A stretch of 64,000 bases of DNA, from positions 9,548,001 through 9,612,000 of the forward strand of contig NC_133295.1 of the NCBI RefSeq assembly GCF_005239225.2, read 5' to 3'. Shown piece by piece: positions 13,801 through 28,058 of the stretch (the first letter of the stretch is position 1; each line of letters begins with the position of its first letter). Position numbers and translations under genes: made by a program. The notes beneath the pieces were generated by a model. It was not told where the DNA came from. It worked only from the letters and a program-made list of their open reading frames with translations, and made no database searches. Source of the DNA: Populus alba (Eukaryota; Streptophyta; Magnoliopsida; Malpighiales; Salicaceae).

Positions 13801-16800
13801 TTATGAGACCCAGATACCCTTCTACAACACTAACAAAATCTGTGACCATGGTAGCTGTCGCGGATGTGTTAATTGACGCAGCATCAGTTTTAGGCGGTGA
13901 TGCAACTTTGAGAATTCTTTACGTAAAACTTGTTGAGGTATGTATTGTATTTTAAACCATAATAATTCTTTTATTTTGTAAAAGGATGTTTGAGAACTGG
14001 AAAGTAAGGTTTAAGTCTTCATTGTAACTAACAGGGTGTGCAACATTGCAATTGCAAGCTATATCCTTTCTTGAGGCTTTAGTGGCATCCAGGAATTGTA
14101 TATAAATTATTTTATGAACTAATTTTCAAATAAGCCCAACCTCTTATTGTTACTAGTTTTTGAGTAGTAATTTGGTAGTTCAGCAATTGGTTCAATCTTC
14201 TTCAGAAGTATCCAAGTAGCTTTGACCTGGAAAGGTAATTGATGTGAGAGATAACTATAATGACATTTTTGATATCCTTTCATCCAGTCCTTGCAACCAA
14301 GTGCTATATTTTTCTCTTGCAAGGCAAAGGATTGGGATTTAATCTACCTGAGGAAAGTCATTTGGGTTGGATGACGGCTACCCTCCATTTTGGAATCCAA
14401 TTTAGCCATTCAATATGGAAATAACACTGATTTAACAGAAATACTTGTGAAAAACCATTTGGTGATAATTCCAACATCATTTCTTCAATAGCCTCATTTT
14501 GTTGCGTGTGATTAAACTTTGGACCCTCATTTATAGAGATCTTGTTGCTTCCTGTTTTCTCCTCGTACTGCCTTCCATGCTGCAATGCTGTGTTATAACT
14601 GTCTTGTTAGGAACATGCCTGATATATGAGAACTTTTTTGCATGCCACCCTCAAGAGTATTTCTATGATCCTTTTTAATTATGTTTGTTTGTATGAATTA
14701 TGTGAAATCTTTTAAACTTTGGAAGGCCCGAACCTGCCTGGGGAATGACCACAATCAATGGCATCCAGCAGAAGCTGCTTTGTTTTGCATCAGGGCCATA
14801 TCAAATTATGTTTCGACAGTTGAAGCTGAAGTAATGCCCAAGGTAAAACATTTCTGAAATTCTTTTTTTATCCCTTGGTTTCTTTCTTTACGCTCGGTTA
14901 TTATGTTGAGGGCTTCTCTTTTACAGGTGTGATTTTGTTGCTATTGCTCTGTTATGTTTGGAAACCATTAAGTTCCTTAAACATCTACTATTTCATTATA
15001 GGACTGCAGTTGCATGGCTTGTCCTGTGGTCCTTAATTTTAGCATGTCTTGAATTTTGTGATTAGTGCATCTATTGTTTGTGCTGTGAATTTGAAAACTG
15101 AAAAAGGAAACCAGCATTTGCTTTTGCATGTGGTTGACAGATAATGTATATATAATCATATATGGACAAACCTATTACTCCTGTAGTCTTATAACCAGAA
15201 ATTGACTCCTTGTTTATATCCATATTTTCAATTCAGTAGTTTATGGATTGAAAATGGTTTACTTGTTTTCAGATTGTTTTAGTTCAGAACTCTCAGAAAG
15301 ATAAAAGATTTTGTTGGTTGATTCGCTTTAAACAGATTATGTCTTTGCTTCTGGAACTTCCTCATGAGCCCCAACTGCTCCAGACAGGTAAACAACTCTC
15401 ATGGTGGGTGGATGCTATTTTATATATTTTATTCTTGCCACCAAGGGGTTGTGGATGTTAGTGTGGAGTGGAGATGGCGAACCGTCTCTGTCCAAGTTAC
15501 AGATTCACTTGTTTTGACTTCCAAACTTCCAGTGCATTGGCCTCACCAAGCAAGGTGTTTCTGGATGTGAAATCTGAAGTTATTAACTTAAGGAAAAAAT
15601 TTCAGTGTGCTTAACCATTGGAGCATATTCGAAATGGCTTGATGCTGCATTGGATGGATTTCCTCAACTGTCTTCAGTCATAAAAATTCTCCTCAGTGGC
15701 ATGGGTAAATCAGAAGATTCTGCAGCAGCTGCGGCTGTGGCATTCAGACACATCTGTGATGGTACACTCTCTTTAGTCGTGTAATTTTTTTTCACCGCTG
15801 TATGTTATTTGGTTTTAGGAGCATTTGCATTTAGAGAAGTCTCTATAAGTTGGCAACATTTAGTTATCAATCTGATCCTTGCTCCTTTACTTAACAAAGC
15901 TTTCTGTTTTAGGTCTTCGTCTTCAATGGGTTTTAGTTGTAATTGTAAAGAATATTAATGGCATTGCAATCGAAACCCTCCATGCTTGATGAACAAATGC
16001 CAATTGTTTGCATTGAATTTGTTAACCTCATTAGTGAAAGATGGTGATGAAGGAATATGGATTCTGCATATTTAAAGGGTTCTATCTAGTTTTGAGGGTC
16101 TTATAAAGGGGTTTTGGGTCCTATATTTAATTATTTTCAGTTCTTCATAATTTTCTGCTTTAGGGGTATTTTGAGAAGTTAAATTAACCAATATTTGAAA
16201 GGAATAAGAAAACCATTCCAGGAGGATTTCGTTGTTGTAATTGCTTGTTTTTCACTGTTAATAGCACACTCTTTTTCTATCCTTAAAAAGAAAAAAAACC
16301 AAAAAAAAGGAAGGGGAGATGGGGGTGTCATCTGGTATATGATAGGTAAATTCCACTTTCAAGAAAACTTAATGAAAGTGGTTGATTATGGTTGAATATG
16401 GTAAATGCAGATTGTTTGAGGGCATCCTGGACTCTTCCCTTGGTTTTGCATCCTCTCTGTCCTGGATTCTACCCTTGGATTTTATCCACTCTATTTACTC
16501 ATCATCAGGGGATGCATTAAAAGTAACCAATTTCAAACTTAAAGGAGTTGATCCAATCCATTTTTTATCTGGCTATCACTTGCGAATGATTGTCTCTTAT
16601 TTTTAAACTAGATATTTTTGTGTCAAGCCTGTGATTTGAGAGAATCTATTTATGCTTCAAGAGTTGTTTTCTAATAGCATCAGAGTTATGATTTGAATAG
16701 GAAGATGAATGATTGCAAATGCTAAACAATCATGTTCAGCTTTTTTAGCTTATAAACAGCTAAAATGCTAAATGAAGTTGAGAAAACCACTAAGAGGAAG

Positions 16801-19800
16801 AAGATAAAAGTTCTGGTATATGTGTTATCTCCTTCAAAATCATGAATGATTGTTATTCTTCCCTGTGAGTTTTCAGTTTTAGTTCTATTAGTGGTTTTGC
16901 ACTCCTTAGAAGACACACGCACACACTAGTTCTCTCTACTATATTGTCATTGTTACTGCATTGTGATTTAGTGTTGTATTTTGAAAACCTTCTCTCAAAC
17001 ATGGATCAAATGTTGACTGTAGATTGCCGGAGAAAGCTCTGTGGATATTTTGACGAACTCTTTTCCATATACAACAGTGCTGTGATTGGGGAAGGTAGTT
17101 TTAAAGTGTCTGCTGGGGACTCTTTGCATGTGGTCGAAGCCTTCAGGTATATTGGTTACTTGAGAATCCTGGAGATCAGTGCATTATCTGATGAAATTAT
17201 GCTCAGAGCACTTGATTTAGATGTTTATGCATTGTTTTACAGCATGGTCATTACAGAACTTCCGGCTGATCAGGCTAAGCTGGCTTTGGAGAAATTATGC
17301 TTGCCAGTTGTTACTCCTCTGCAGGTTAGGTTTGTTTGTTTCTGATGGAATTTTTTTCAGAATTGTTCTTCTTTCATAATACTAAGCAAGTTTATAATGT
17401 GAACAACCAGGAAATTATTAGTCAAGGCCCAGATGTATTGGAGAAGAAACTTGCTCGTGAATTAACAGTTCATATTGATCGACTTGCATATATCTTTAGG
17501 TTTGATTGACATTCTCTGTTTATTTTTTAATTTACCAGATTGATATTCTTAAGTTTCAAATAAAAAAAAATTTCAGGTATGTAAATCACCCTGAAGCTGT
17601 GGCAGATGCAATTCAAAGACTTTGGCCAATTTTGAAAGCAATCTTTGACATGTAAGTACATGGCGGGTGCTATAAGAAAAGCAGTAATCATGTTTACATA
17701 TTCCTTGGTTTTCTGTTCTCTATTGATCTGTGCTTTCTGTAGTCGTGCTTGGGATATGCGGACAATGGAATCTCTTTGCCGAGCTTGTAAATATGCTGTG
17801 AGTTTCTTTAGCTGTATTCACTTCTTTTACTCATGAACTTCAGAAAACTAGAAATGAAAGAGGTGGTCTTTAGTAGGTCAGTATTAATGATTGAACTGTC
17901 AAAATAATCCTTGTCAAGAGTGTTCAAAGGATATTTTTTCCAAGCCATCTCAACAACAGCTTCACTCAGTGCATTAATTTTCAACTCTATTTCATACTTC
18001 ATTGGTAGAGTTTAAGAATGAAGATGCTGTTTTTTGTTGGTGATCTTGTTTGGTAAAAAACATCACTACCCTGATATTAATGAGCTTGAGTTTTCTTTAG
18101 GTGAGAACATCTGGAAGACTCATGGGAATCACAATTGGAGCAATGCTAGAAGAGATTCAAGGCCTGTACCAACAGCACCACCAGCCATGCTTCCTTTATC
18201 TCTCCAGTGAAGTTATAAAGGCATGTCTTTCTTCCTAATATGAACGCACTTTTTTCATGTCTAATTCTAAATTCAACTGTCATCTTGGGATGCAGATATT
18301 TGGCTCTGACCCATCTTGTGCGTACTACCTGAAAAATTTGATTGAAGCCCTCTTCAAGTGCACAACATGTCTTCTCACCAATATAAAGGTTCCACATCAA
18401 TGCATTACCTTTTGTTGGTGGTTGGATTTGCTAATAGCACATAGCGCTTGTGGCATTCAGTTATTTTTGCATTTATTTTTCAGGATTTTACTGCCAGACC
18501 AGACATAGCAGATGATTGTTTTCTGTTGGCATCGAGGTGCATCCGCTATTGCCCTCAAGTATTTATTCCATCTGCGGTATTCCCATCATTAGTGGATTGC
18601 TCAATGATTGGTGTCACAGTACAACACAGGTATAACTCTCTGTATTTGTGTAACATTTCATCCTAGCACATGTATAAATGCATGAGATGTTGATTGGGTT
18701 GATTATCAATTGATTCACTGTATGAAAATAAATGATTTCATGACATATAAGGTAGTGTGAATATGGGTAAGATATAGAACTAATATGTTGATGCATGAAT
18801 CATTGAAAATCAGGACATGTTAGAGCATTGGTATGCTAATAAATGAACAGGTTTGTACTATAAATTTGTGTAAATTCTATTACCTTTTGATACACAAGTG
18901 CCAAAGGGGTTCGTAAGATGCATGAAATCTATTAAATGCTTGACAACACAGCTGCATGTTGAATACAAACTGATCTGCGTTTCACCTTTTGCATTAATAA
19001 GTGATAATGAGCTATTTATTCTATATGTGTGTCCAAAATCATGTATATGATGTATTCATGTTTTTCCTTCTCGCATCTCAGTCTATTATTTGGGTATCAT
19101 ATTGTCATTTTATTATTCCTTATCCTGCATATTCTTGTCCATTTGTATTGGGCAATCACCAAATACTGAATCCAGGTACAATGCAGTTTTTTTTTTTTTT
19201 TTTTGTGTTTTTTTGGGGGGTTGGGGCTTTTGAAATAAACATGCTTCCTCACTAGCTTGTAGTTATTGAAACACCTTGCTTCCAAAATGAATTGTGGTTT
19301 TCCCATCACTCACCATATTTTTCAATCTTTGCAGAGAGGCCTCCAATTCCATATTAACTTTCCTGTCAGATATCTTTGATCTTGCAAAGTCTAGCATGGG
19401 AGAACAATATTTAACTATCAGAGACAGCGTCATTATTCCCCGGGGTGCCAGTATAACCAGAATTTTGGTTGCCTCCTTAACTGGAGCACTCCCAAGTTCT
19501 CGATTAGAAACGGTAGCTCATATTCTCTACCAGAACTCTTTTTGGCCTCAATTGGAGTAAATTACCGTTGGGCATTGATTAAGAAATTGAAGGAAGCTTC
19601 TTTTTTCCCCAGGTAACATACGCTTTGCTAGCACTAACCCGTGCATATGGAGCAAGTGCATTGGAGTGGGCTAGGGAGAGTGTTTCTTTAATTCCATCAA
19701 CCGTGGTCACAGAAGTGGACCAAACAAAGATCTTTCAAGCACTGACCGACGCAGCATCTGGGGTTGATATCAAAACCCTGATGGGTGCGGTTGAGGAGCT

Positions 19801-19891
19801 TTCTGATGTTTGTCGGCGGAATAGAACAGTCCAGGAGATTGTTCAAGGAGCTTTAAGGCCACTGGAGTTGAATTTGGTGACTGTATCATAG
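1844..19891 (+). CDS. MOS14: Transportin-SR / importin-beta family nuclear import receptor (MOS14/TNPO3 homologue), 27 exons
   Basis: Karyopherin-beta that carries SR splicing factors into the nucleus with Ran-GTP. Coding exons: 1844-1966, 3015-3092, 3261-3323, 4107-4154, 4241-4387, 5930-6061, 7478-7518, 8515-8606, 9129-9256, 10411-10486, 10693-10813, 10894-10993, 11957-12038, 13855-13937, 14726-14842, 15336-15387, 15606-15761, 17023-17146, 17243-17324, 17411-17499, 17577-17651, 17743-17797, 18101-18220, 18296-18388, 18484-18629, 19335-19512, 19613-19891. They join in phase to 2880 nt (959 aa), close to Arabidopsis MOS14 length. The start MELQNSVKEALNALYHHPDD and the end VEELSDVCRRNRTVQ are strongly family-like. 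N-terminal importin-beta/XPO1-like HEAT repeats are expected. Intron 18 (17147-17242) is stopless and in frame. Intron 23 (18221-18295) begins with GC. Identity is from recalled family sequence, and individual borders could be off by small amounts. Confidence 0.93.
5591..5654 (+). other. Cryptic (poison-type) exon candidate in transportin intron 5
   Basis: Inside the intron 4388-5929, a 64-nt open segment is bordered by a T-rich tract ending TTATAG and by a GTATGA donor. It would encode PDLKKVLLSYQKDLKDRNVWL. The length is not a multiple of three. Joining it to the exon at 5930 shifts the frame and reaches a TGA soon after, so inclusion would truncate the protein. No counterpart is known in the family protein. 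Confidence 0.25.
6631..6845. mobile_element. Stowaway-like MITE (Tc1/mariner) in transportin intron 6
   Basis: The left end, TTCCCTCAGTCCATAATTAG at 6631, and the reverse complement of the right end, CTCCCTCAGTAACATATTAA, form imperfect terminal inverted repeats that continue into TGTCCTC on both sides. TA dinucleotides flank both ends (6629-6630 and 6846-6847), the expected Stowaway target duplication. The 215-bp interior is AT-rich and non-coding. CTCCCTC(C/A)GT...AGTGTC is the recognised Stowaway terminus. Confidence 0.85.
12824..13030. mobile_element. Tourist-like (PIF/Harbinger) MITE candidate in transportin intron 13
   Basis: The left end reads GGGCCCTGTTTGGTTCAT and the right end, reversed, reads AGGTTGTGTTTACTTTCC, matching at about 11 of 18 positions. 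TAA lies directly outside both ends (12821-12823 and 13031-13033), as expected for a three-base TWA target duplication. The element is 207 bp, AT-rich and non-coding. The terminal repeats are imperfect, so this is probable rather than certain. Confidence 0.5.
13069..13099. repeat. Poly-C tract followed by (CA)n microsatellite
   Basis: A run of C residues is followed by repeated CA dinucleotides inside transportin intron 13. It is simple sequence with no further meaning seen. Confidence 0.7.
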
Positions 19892-20330
19892 GGGAAGAGT
19901 AACACGGAGGCGCCATTTTGGCCAGGCTTCATATGTCGGTCACTCGAATTGCTTGAACATGTAATAGCCTTCTTTTTTTTAATATATTCATTCATCATTG
20001 TGAATCATTGACCGTTCTCCAATTTTTTCAGGAGAATCGTTAGCACCTCATAGTGACTGGGAGACAATGGGTGAATCTTTGTTTCTTTATTCGTGCGATT
20101 TGAGATCTTGAGTGGTTTGCACCGCATCGGTTTCCATTTTTGGGGTCAAAAGTTTTGGTATAAAAATGCAATCTTAGCGTGTAATGGTTGGTTGGTGGGA
20201 AAAGAAAATCGTCTCCCTTTCTGTGTTTGGTACTCTTTCAATCTTTCGGTTTTTGTAAAGATGTAATTCTTGCAGTGTGATAAGCGTATTGTTCTTTCCT
20301 TTTAATTTATTGTTCTATAAAAAATTGCAA
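19892..20330 (+). other. 3' untranslated region of the transportin gene (approximate)
   Basis: The moderate-GC sequence after the TAG stop continues to about 20330, with T-rich and AATTTATTG-like tracts typical of plant 3' ends. It then changes to AT-rich intergenic DNA. The end point is estimated. Confidence 0.45.
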
Positions 20331-22000
20331 TGCTGCGACCAGAGTCAGTCACTGTCTTTACTGGTTCTTAGAGCTAGAGAGAAGTCGAATGTTCTTTAAT
20401 AATTTCATTTATTTATTTTTTTAAATTGAGGAGATAACCTGCACAAAATTTTTTTTCCTTTTCCTATTATAATTTTTCCAGGGCATGAGATCAACTTCTT
20501 GCTACAATTATAAATGTTTTCAATATCTTCAAATAAAACTCTTCACTATTATTCTTAATCCTCACTCAAAAACACAAGTGGCAGGTATGCACAAGCATAT
20601 CCATGTATTGTTAATTTTTATTCACCTGATATATAATTGAAATTCAAAAATAATAAAATTACATCAACATTCAGCAGATTGTTAAATTGAACCTTAATTA
20701 TTTTCTACCAAACATCATTGACACTTCTTACACTCTTAACAATCCATCTTTAAATCTATTTTCTTAGCATTTTCCCTTCAAATCTTAATTTAACTCCCAC
20801 TGATTCATTCATGTTGTACTTCTATTCTCTTAGTATAAAATTTATACATGTATGTGAATGCGAGAAAAAAATCAGAGATAAAAGTTATATAAAAAAAGAG
20901 TAAAATAAAACATGAAGATGTTAGATTTTTGTTAATTATTAAGTAATTAAAAAAAAATTAAAAAAAAAAACACTCAAAGATTTTAAACTATAGGGGTAGA
21001 AGCGAAACTTGGATGAAAAACTTACAAAGATATTAAAATTAAAAAATAATTTTAAGAAATAAAATAGAATGGTGTTTCTTTTAGCATTCACATTGACCAT
21101 ACACATAAAATATTATTTATTATAATATTTTTAAAGTTTATATTTAATTATGGAATTTTATCTTTCTCACATTTTAATGACAATTAAAAAAGCATTCGAG
21201 AGAGACAACTTTAACTATTATAAAAAAACATGAATACTAGTGTCTTTGGGTTTATCTTGAGAATAAGAGTTCAATGAAAATGATTTAATTTTTAACTTAA
21301 TTCTAAAAATATATTTTGATTTGTTTTGATTTTATGTTTTTGATTTGATTAGAGTGTGTTTTGGAGTTGGAAATGAGATTTTAGAGGTTTTGTTTTGGTG
21401 TTATAATTAAAAATAAATTAAAATTTAATTTTTAAAGGTAAAAAAACTCAGACTTTAATTGTTTTATTATTAAATATGGCCAAACAATTATTGCAGGGGA
21501 TGACTATTTAGGCACACCTGTTTTTTTTTTTTTTTTAATTATTATTTTAAGGCTAGATTTATGTCCTTGAATTCTAAATCCTAAATTTTCTTTAAATCCC
21601 ATGCAAATATAGACTTGTTTTTTAGCCTTTATTTTAAAATTGTTTATTTTTTGATGGTTTTTTAAAAAATTTTCTTTAAATAAAATAACTATAATTATAT
21701 TTTAAAAATAATTGATGATGCTATGCTTTTCAAATAAGATTAAGATTTTTTGTGGTAATATTGTCAATTGCTTTAAGAATAATTATATATGAATGTCAAA
21801 CACTAACTTTCTTGAAATATTGTTCATGTATATTCAATGAGAATTGGATATGTGTGTTATTATTTTCATTTAATAAAAATTATATAATTTTCTCAAATTT
21901 ATAATTCCTTTATTTTCACATATAATAATATAAAATTATCAAGACATAATTTTCTTTATTAAAAATTGTTTTTTTAGATCATAATAGTTTTTATTTAAAA
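20331..22000. other. AT-rich intergenic DNA, no gene seen
   Basis: No credible coding frame or RNA gene is seen here. There are scattered homopolymer runs, for example A-rich at 20940-20970 and poly-T at about 21520-21535. Confidence 0.6.
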
Positions 22001-22796
22001 AGTCATGTTATTAAGTGTTACTAGCGACTCTCTTAATTTATAAAATAGTTTGATATAATTCTCAATAAAGAGAAATGAGAGAGAAAAAAAAAAGAAAAAA
22101 ATATTTTGAAGACACATCAAAACTCTGATAATAACATTATTAGTATTATTGAAAAGATCTCAATGAGACAAATTCAATAATACTAATAGAGATTACTAGC
22201 ATTAAATAAAGTGGGTCACATGAGTCATTTAAAAGTGATTCATATGACTCACTCCGATTAATATTTGTGATATTTTCAGATGTTATCGATTTGTCTCATC
22301 GAATTTTTTTTGATAGTATTAGTGGTATCATCATTAGTGCTTTGGTGTGTCTTTAGAGTTTTTTGTTTGTTTGTTTTTTCTTTCTTAGTAATTTATGACT
22401 AGAGGAAAGAGATAAAAGTAAAAAATATAAAAAGATATTAAATGGATATTAAAATTCCAATGATGACACTATTAGTATCATTATAAATATATTGATAAGA
22501 AAAATTTAATGACACAATGGAAGGTCATTAATAGTAATCTGAGTGGGCCACACAAGATTTTAAAAAAAAAAAAAAAAACCATAATTTTTAGACGATTTTT
22601 ATGACCTATTCTATTAATCATTGGTGATTATTTTTAATGTGTTGGACATTTTTTCTTGAAATTTTTTCATTAGTATCAGTGATATGGTAATCAGAGATTA
22701 TGTGTCTCAAAGATTTTTTTATTATTATTATAAATTATATCAAACTATTTTATAATTTGAGAGCTTAGCTATTAATACTTGTGACTCGCAAGTCAC
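22001..22796. mobile_element. Nested foldback (inverted-repeat) element upstream of S6K
   Basis: Outer arms at 22011-22060 and 22733-22781 are inverted copies sharing TATAAAATAGTTTGATATAA. Between them are two smaller palindromic units. P1 (about 22108-22364) is centred near 22236, where TGAGTCAT (22221-22228) faces ATGACTCA (22244-22251). P2 (about 22455-22710) is centred near 22580. The half-unit, with recognisable GACACAT...ATTAGTATTATTG...GAGACAAAT wording, occurs four times: twice direct and twice inverted. A short palindrome GTGACT-CGCA-AGTCAC closes the right end (22781-22796). No protein is encoded. The structure suggests a foldback or Mutator-like non-autonomous element, but the superfamily is not established. 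Confidence 0.6.
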
Positions 22797-22919
22797 GTAT
22801 AAACCTTCCTATTATAATTTTAAACTATTATTTGACCTTTTTGTTTTTTGCCTAGAGTCCAAAAATACTACTTCTGATTGCAGCTAGTTTTTTCAATTTT
22901 ACCCAACTATGAAAGATGG

Positions 22920-23211
22920 GTGCTAGTGTGCTACAGTAAGAGCGAGTAGCGAGTGATGACATAAAGCATCAGAAGCGCGTTGGTATTAACAAGTTGGTGC
23001 CTGGTGGTGTTCTGTAGTCCCTCTTCTCCCTCCCCTCGATGAATCATATTATTAGCTTTTATTATTTCCACTTTGCAATCATTCCTTCTCTGATAACTGA
23101 TTCTCAATCTTCGTTGCCAATCAAAATTCTTGCCTTCTTTCCCCTCTCCTCTCATATTGATTGATTCCATAGCCAGCCAAGAGTTGCCAATTGCTGTAAA
23201 AAAAAATAAAA
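22920..23211 (+). promoter_or_regulatory. Proximal promoter / 5' leader of S6K (approximate)
   Basis: A GC-richer, CT-rich stretch starts at about 22920 and leads into the ATG at 23212, which is preceded by an A-rich context. No clear TATA box was identified, so the start site is not placed. Confidence 0.35.
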
Positions 23212-26336
<3,125 letters not shown>

Positions 26337-27650
26337 ATTAAATGATTATGAAGCACTGCCAACCTAATGAAATTTGAGTAAGTACCTTTCTTTTTACAGA
26401 CCTCTTTTTTTTAAAAAAAAATAAATAATGGGGAAAATGAAACAAAAAATAAATAGGCATTCTTCTCTCGTGTATAATCATGCTTTGGTTTTTGAATAAG
26501 TATTTAAACTACACCCTGTCAGAAAAGATGTGAGATCTAATAACTATTCTTTAGCTCAGGACATGATCCTTCTTAGAAGTATACTGCAAACAAGAATCAG
26601 TGTGCTCTGTCCCAATTAGTTAAGTTAGCTGTTAGAAAAAAGTGTATCATTTATTAACCTGTGAGAAAGAAGCAACAATGTGATGAGTTTTCCCATTTTT
26701 CATTCATTTTCCCTTCAGATTTTGATCTTTGGTGAAACTGAACAGTATTGGGTTTGTTGCAATGGTTCCATGCTGGTTCTTATGCTAGTTGAGAGCTGAT
26801 CAAATTTTAAGAATGTGAGATTAATGAAGCCTTTAATCAAAAGCTTGCCAAAATATCCAATCCAAAGCACGAAGACCATTTGGATGGCTTGGCAAGAGAG
26901 AGACAGAGGATTCTGTTTAGGACTTCCTCATGAAGGTGATGTAAAGCAATGGTGGATAGTAAAGAGAAGCTTTCTTAAAGTACAAAGAAGAAAGTAGCAT
27001 AGAAGAATCTTGTTTTTCATTAGGAGACAGGTGACATACTGAGTACTCCTTCATTAGAAACTTCACTAGGCACCTCACTAGAACGTGCTTAGCTTCAGTG
27101 GCATATCTGCAACCTAGCATCATATCTTTATTTTGTGGAAGAATTTGAATGGATTGGCATAAATTTATCATGGAACTAACGTTGTTTTGCTGTGTTTACA
27201 AAAAATATAAAATATAAATTTATTATCAAAAAATATATTCTCCCTTTGTTTGGATTATTTTAATCCATATAGATAAATTTTGTTGGGTATATGAAGGAAA
27301 ATATTAGCAAACCAATCACTAGATTTTCACCATGTGTCATGAGTAGATCAGTAGGGAGGACATATTCTTCTCACTTTCTCTCTCATCGATATCATCCTTT
27401 ACAGAAAGACTTCTATCAGTCATTGATGGAATGAGAAAGTAATCTCTGCCCCCGTAGGAAGCTTGTATTTATATGGTTGTAACTAAGAGTAGTCACAAAC
27501 TGAGGAACCTGAATAACAAGCAGGCTGTTTATCCTCCACTTTTTTGAAAGCAAGTTTCAGAAGCTTATTAATTTGATCCACCTAGTTAATCCAGATATCG
27601 TCTTATTTGTCCAGAAAGAGTGGCTGTAGTTGAAAGTCCATAAAGTAGCC
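26337..27650. other. S6K 3' region and intergenic sequence
   Basis: The first few hundred bases are probably S6K 3' untranslated sequence. The remainder has moderate GC, short spurious frames and no recognisable gene. It may include the promoter and leader of the small gene starting at 27651. Confidence 0.4.
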
Positions 27651-28058
27651 ATGAGTAGCAAAAATCAGAGCAACAATTCCCTCTGTGAGAATTCAATGAA
27701 GGTGGCGGTGAACATCATAAAATTGTCTTCATTTTCTATTGCTAAGATGAGTCTGGGAACACATAGTCCTCCAGTTGTCACCAAAAGTCATATCCCTATG
27801 ACAGGCTCGGTCATGGTTGCTAATGAACCAATGCTGTCTCAAATTCCAGGAAGTCGAAGGTCACAGGGGAGCTCAAAGCCAATATCATTTGTGATGCAGC
27901 CAGATGAAGGTAATGGTTCTACACATGCGTTCGACAAGGAGAACAGTGTTGTAGATGAGAGGGCTTCTGATTATATCAGAAAGGTACATGAGAAAAACCA
28001 CAATGATGCTCGCGAGACATCAGAACTCTCCTCGTACATACGACTTCCTCCGCCATGA
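27651..28058 (+). CDS. Small unknown plant protein, 135 aa, intronless
   Basis: A single open frame from ATG (27651) to TGA (28058) encodes a serine-rich, hydrophilic protein with no signal peptide or membrane segment. It starts MSSKNQSNNS. A middle part is rich in Ser, Pro and Met (residues about 40-75). The C-terminal block DERASDYIRKVHEKNHND is the most structured-looking part, probably an amphipathic helix, and ends in SSYIRLPPP. The family is not recognised by name. Similar short plant proteins with a terminal SDYI(R/Q)-type motif are remembered but not certain. An upstream in-frame extension from 27630 lacks an ATG, so 27651 is chosen. It is on the same strand as S6K, about 1.3 kb downstream, and probably a separate gene. 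The alternative is a chance frame in S6K-distal transcribed DNA. Confidence 0.5.
   Translation: MSSKNQSNNSLCENSMKVAVNIIKLSSFSIAKMSLGTHSPPVVTKSHIPMTGSVMVANEPMLSQIPGSRRSQGSSKPISFVMQPDEGNGSTHAFDKENSVVDERASDYIRKVHEKNHNDARETSELSSYIRLPPP

Noticed and set aside
18257..18508. 83-codon frame as an independent gene
   Set aside because: It contains transportin exon 24 with intron on both sides.
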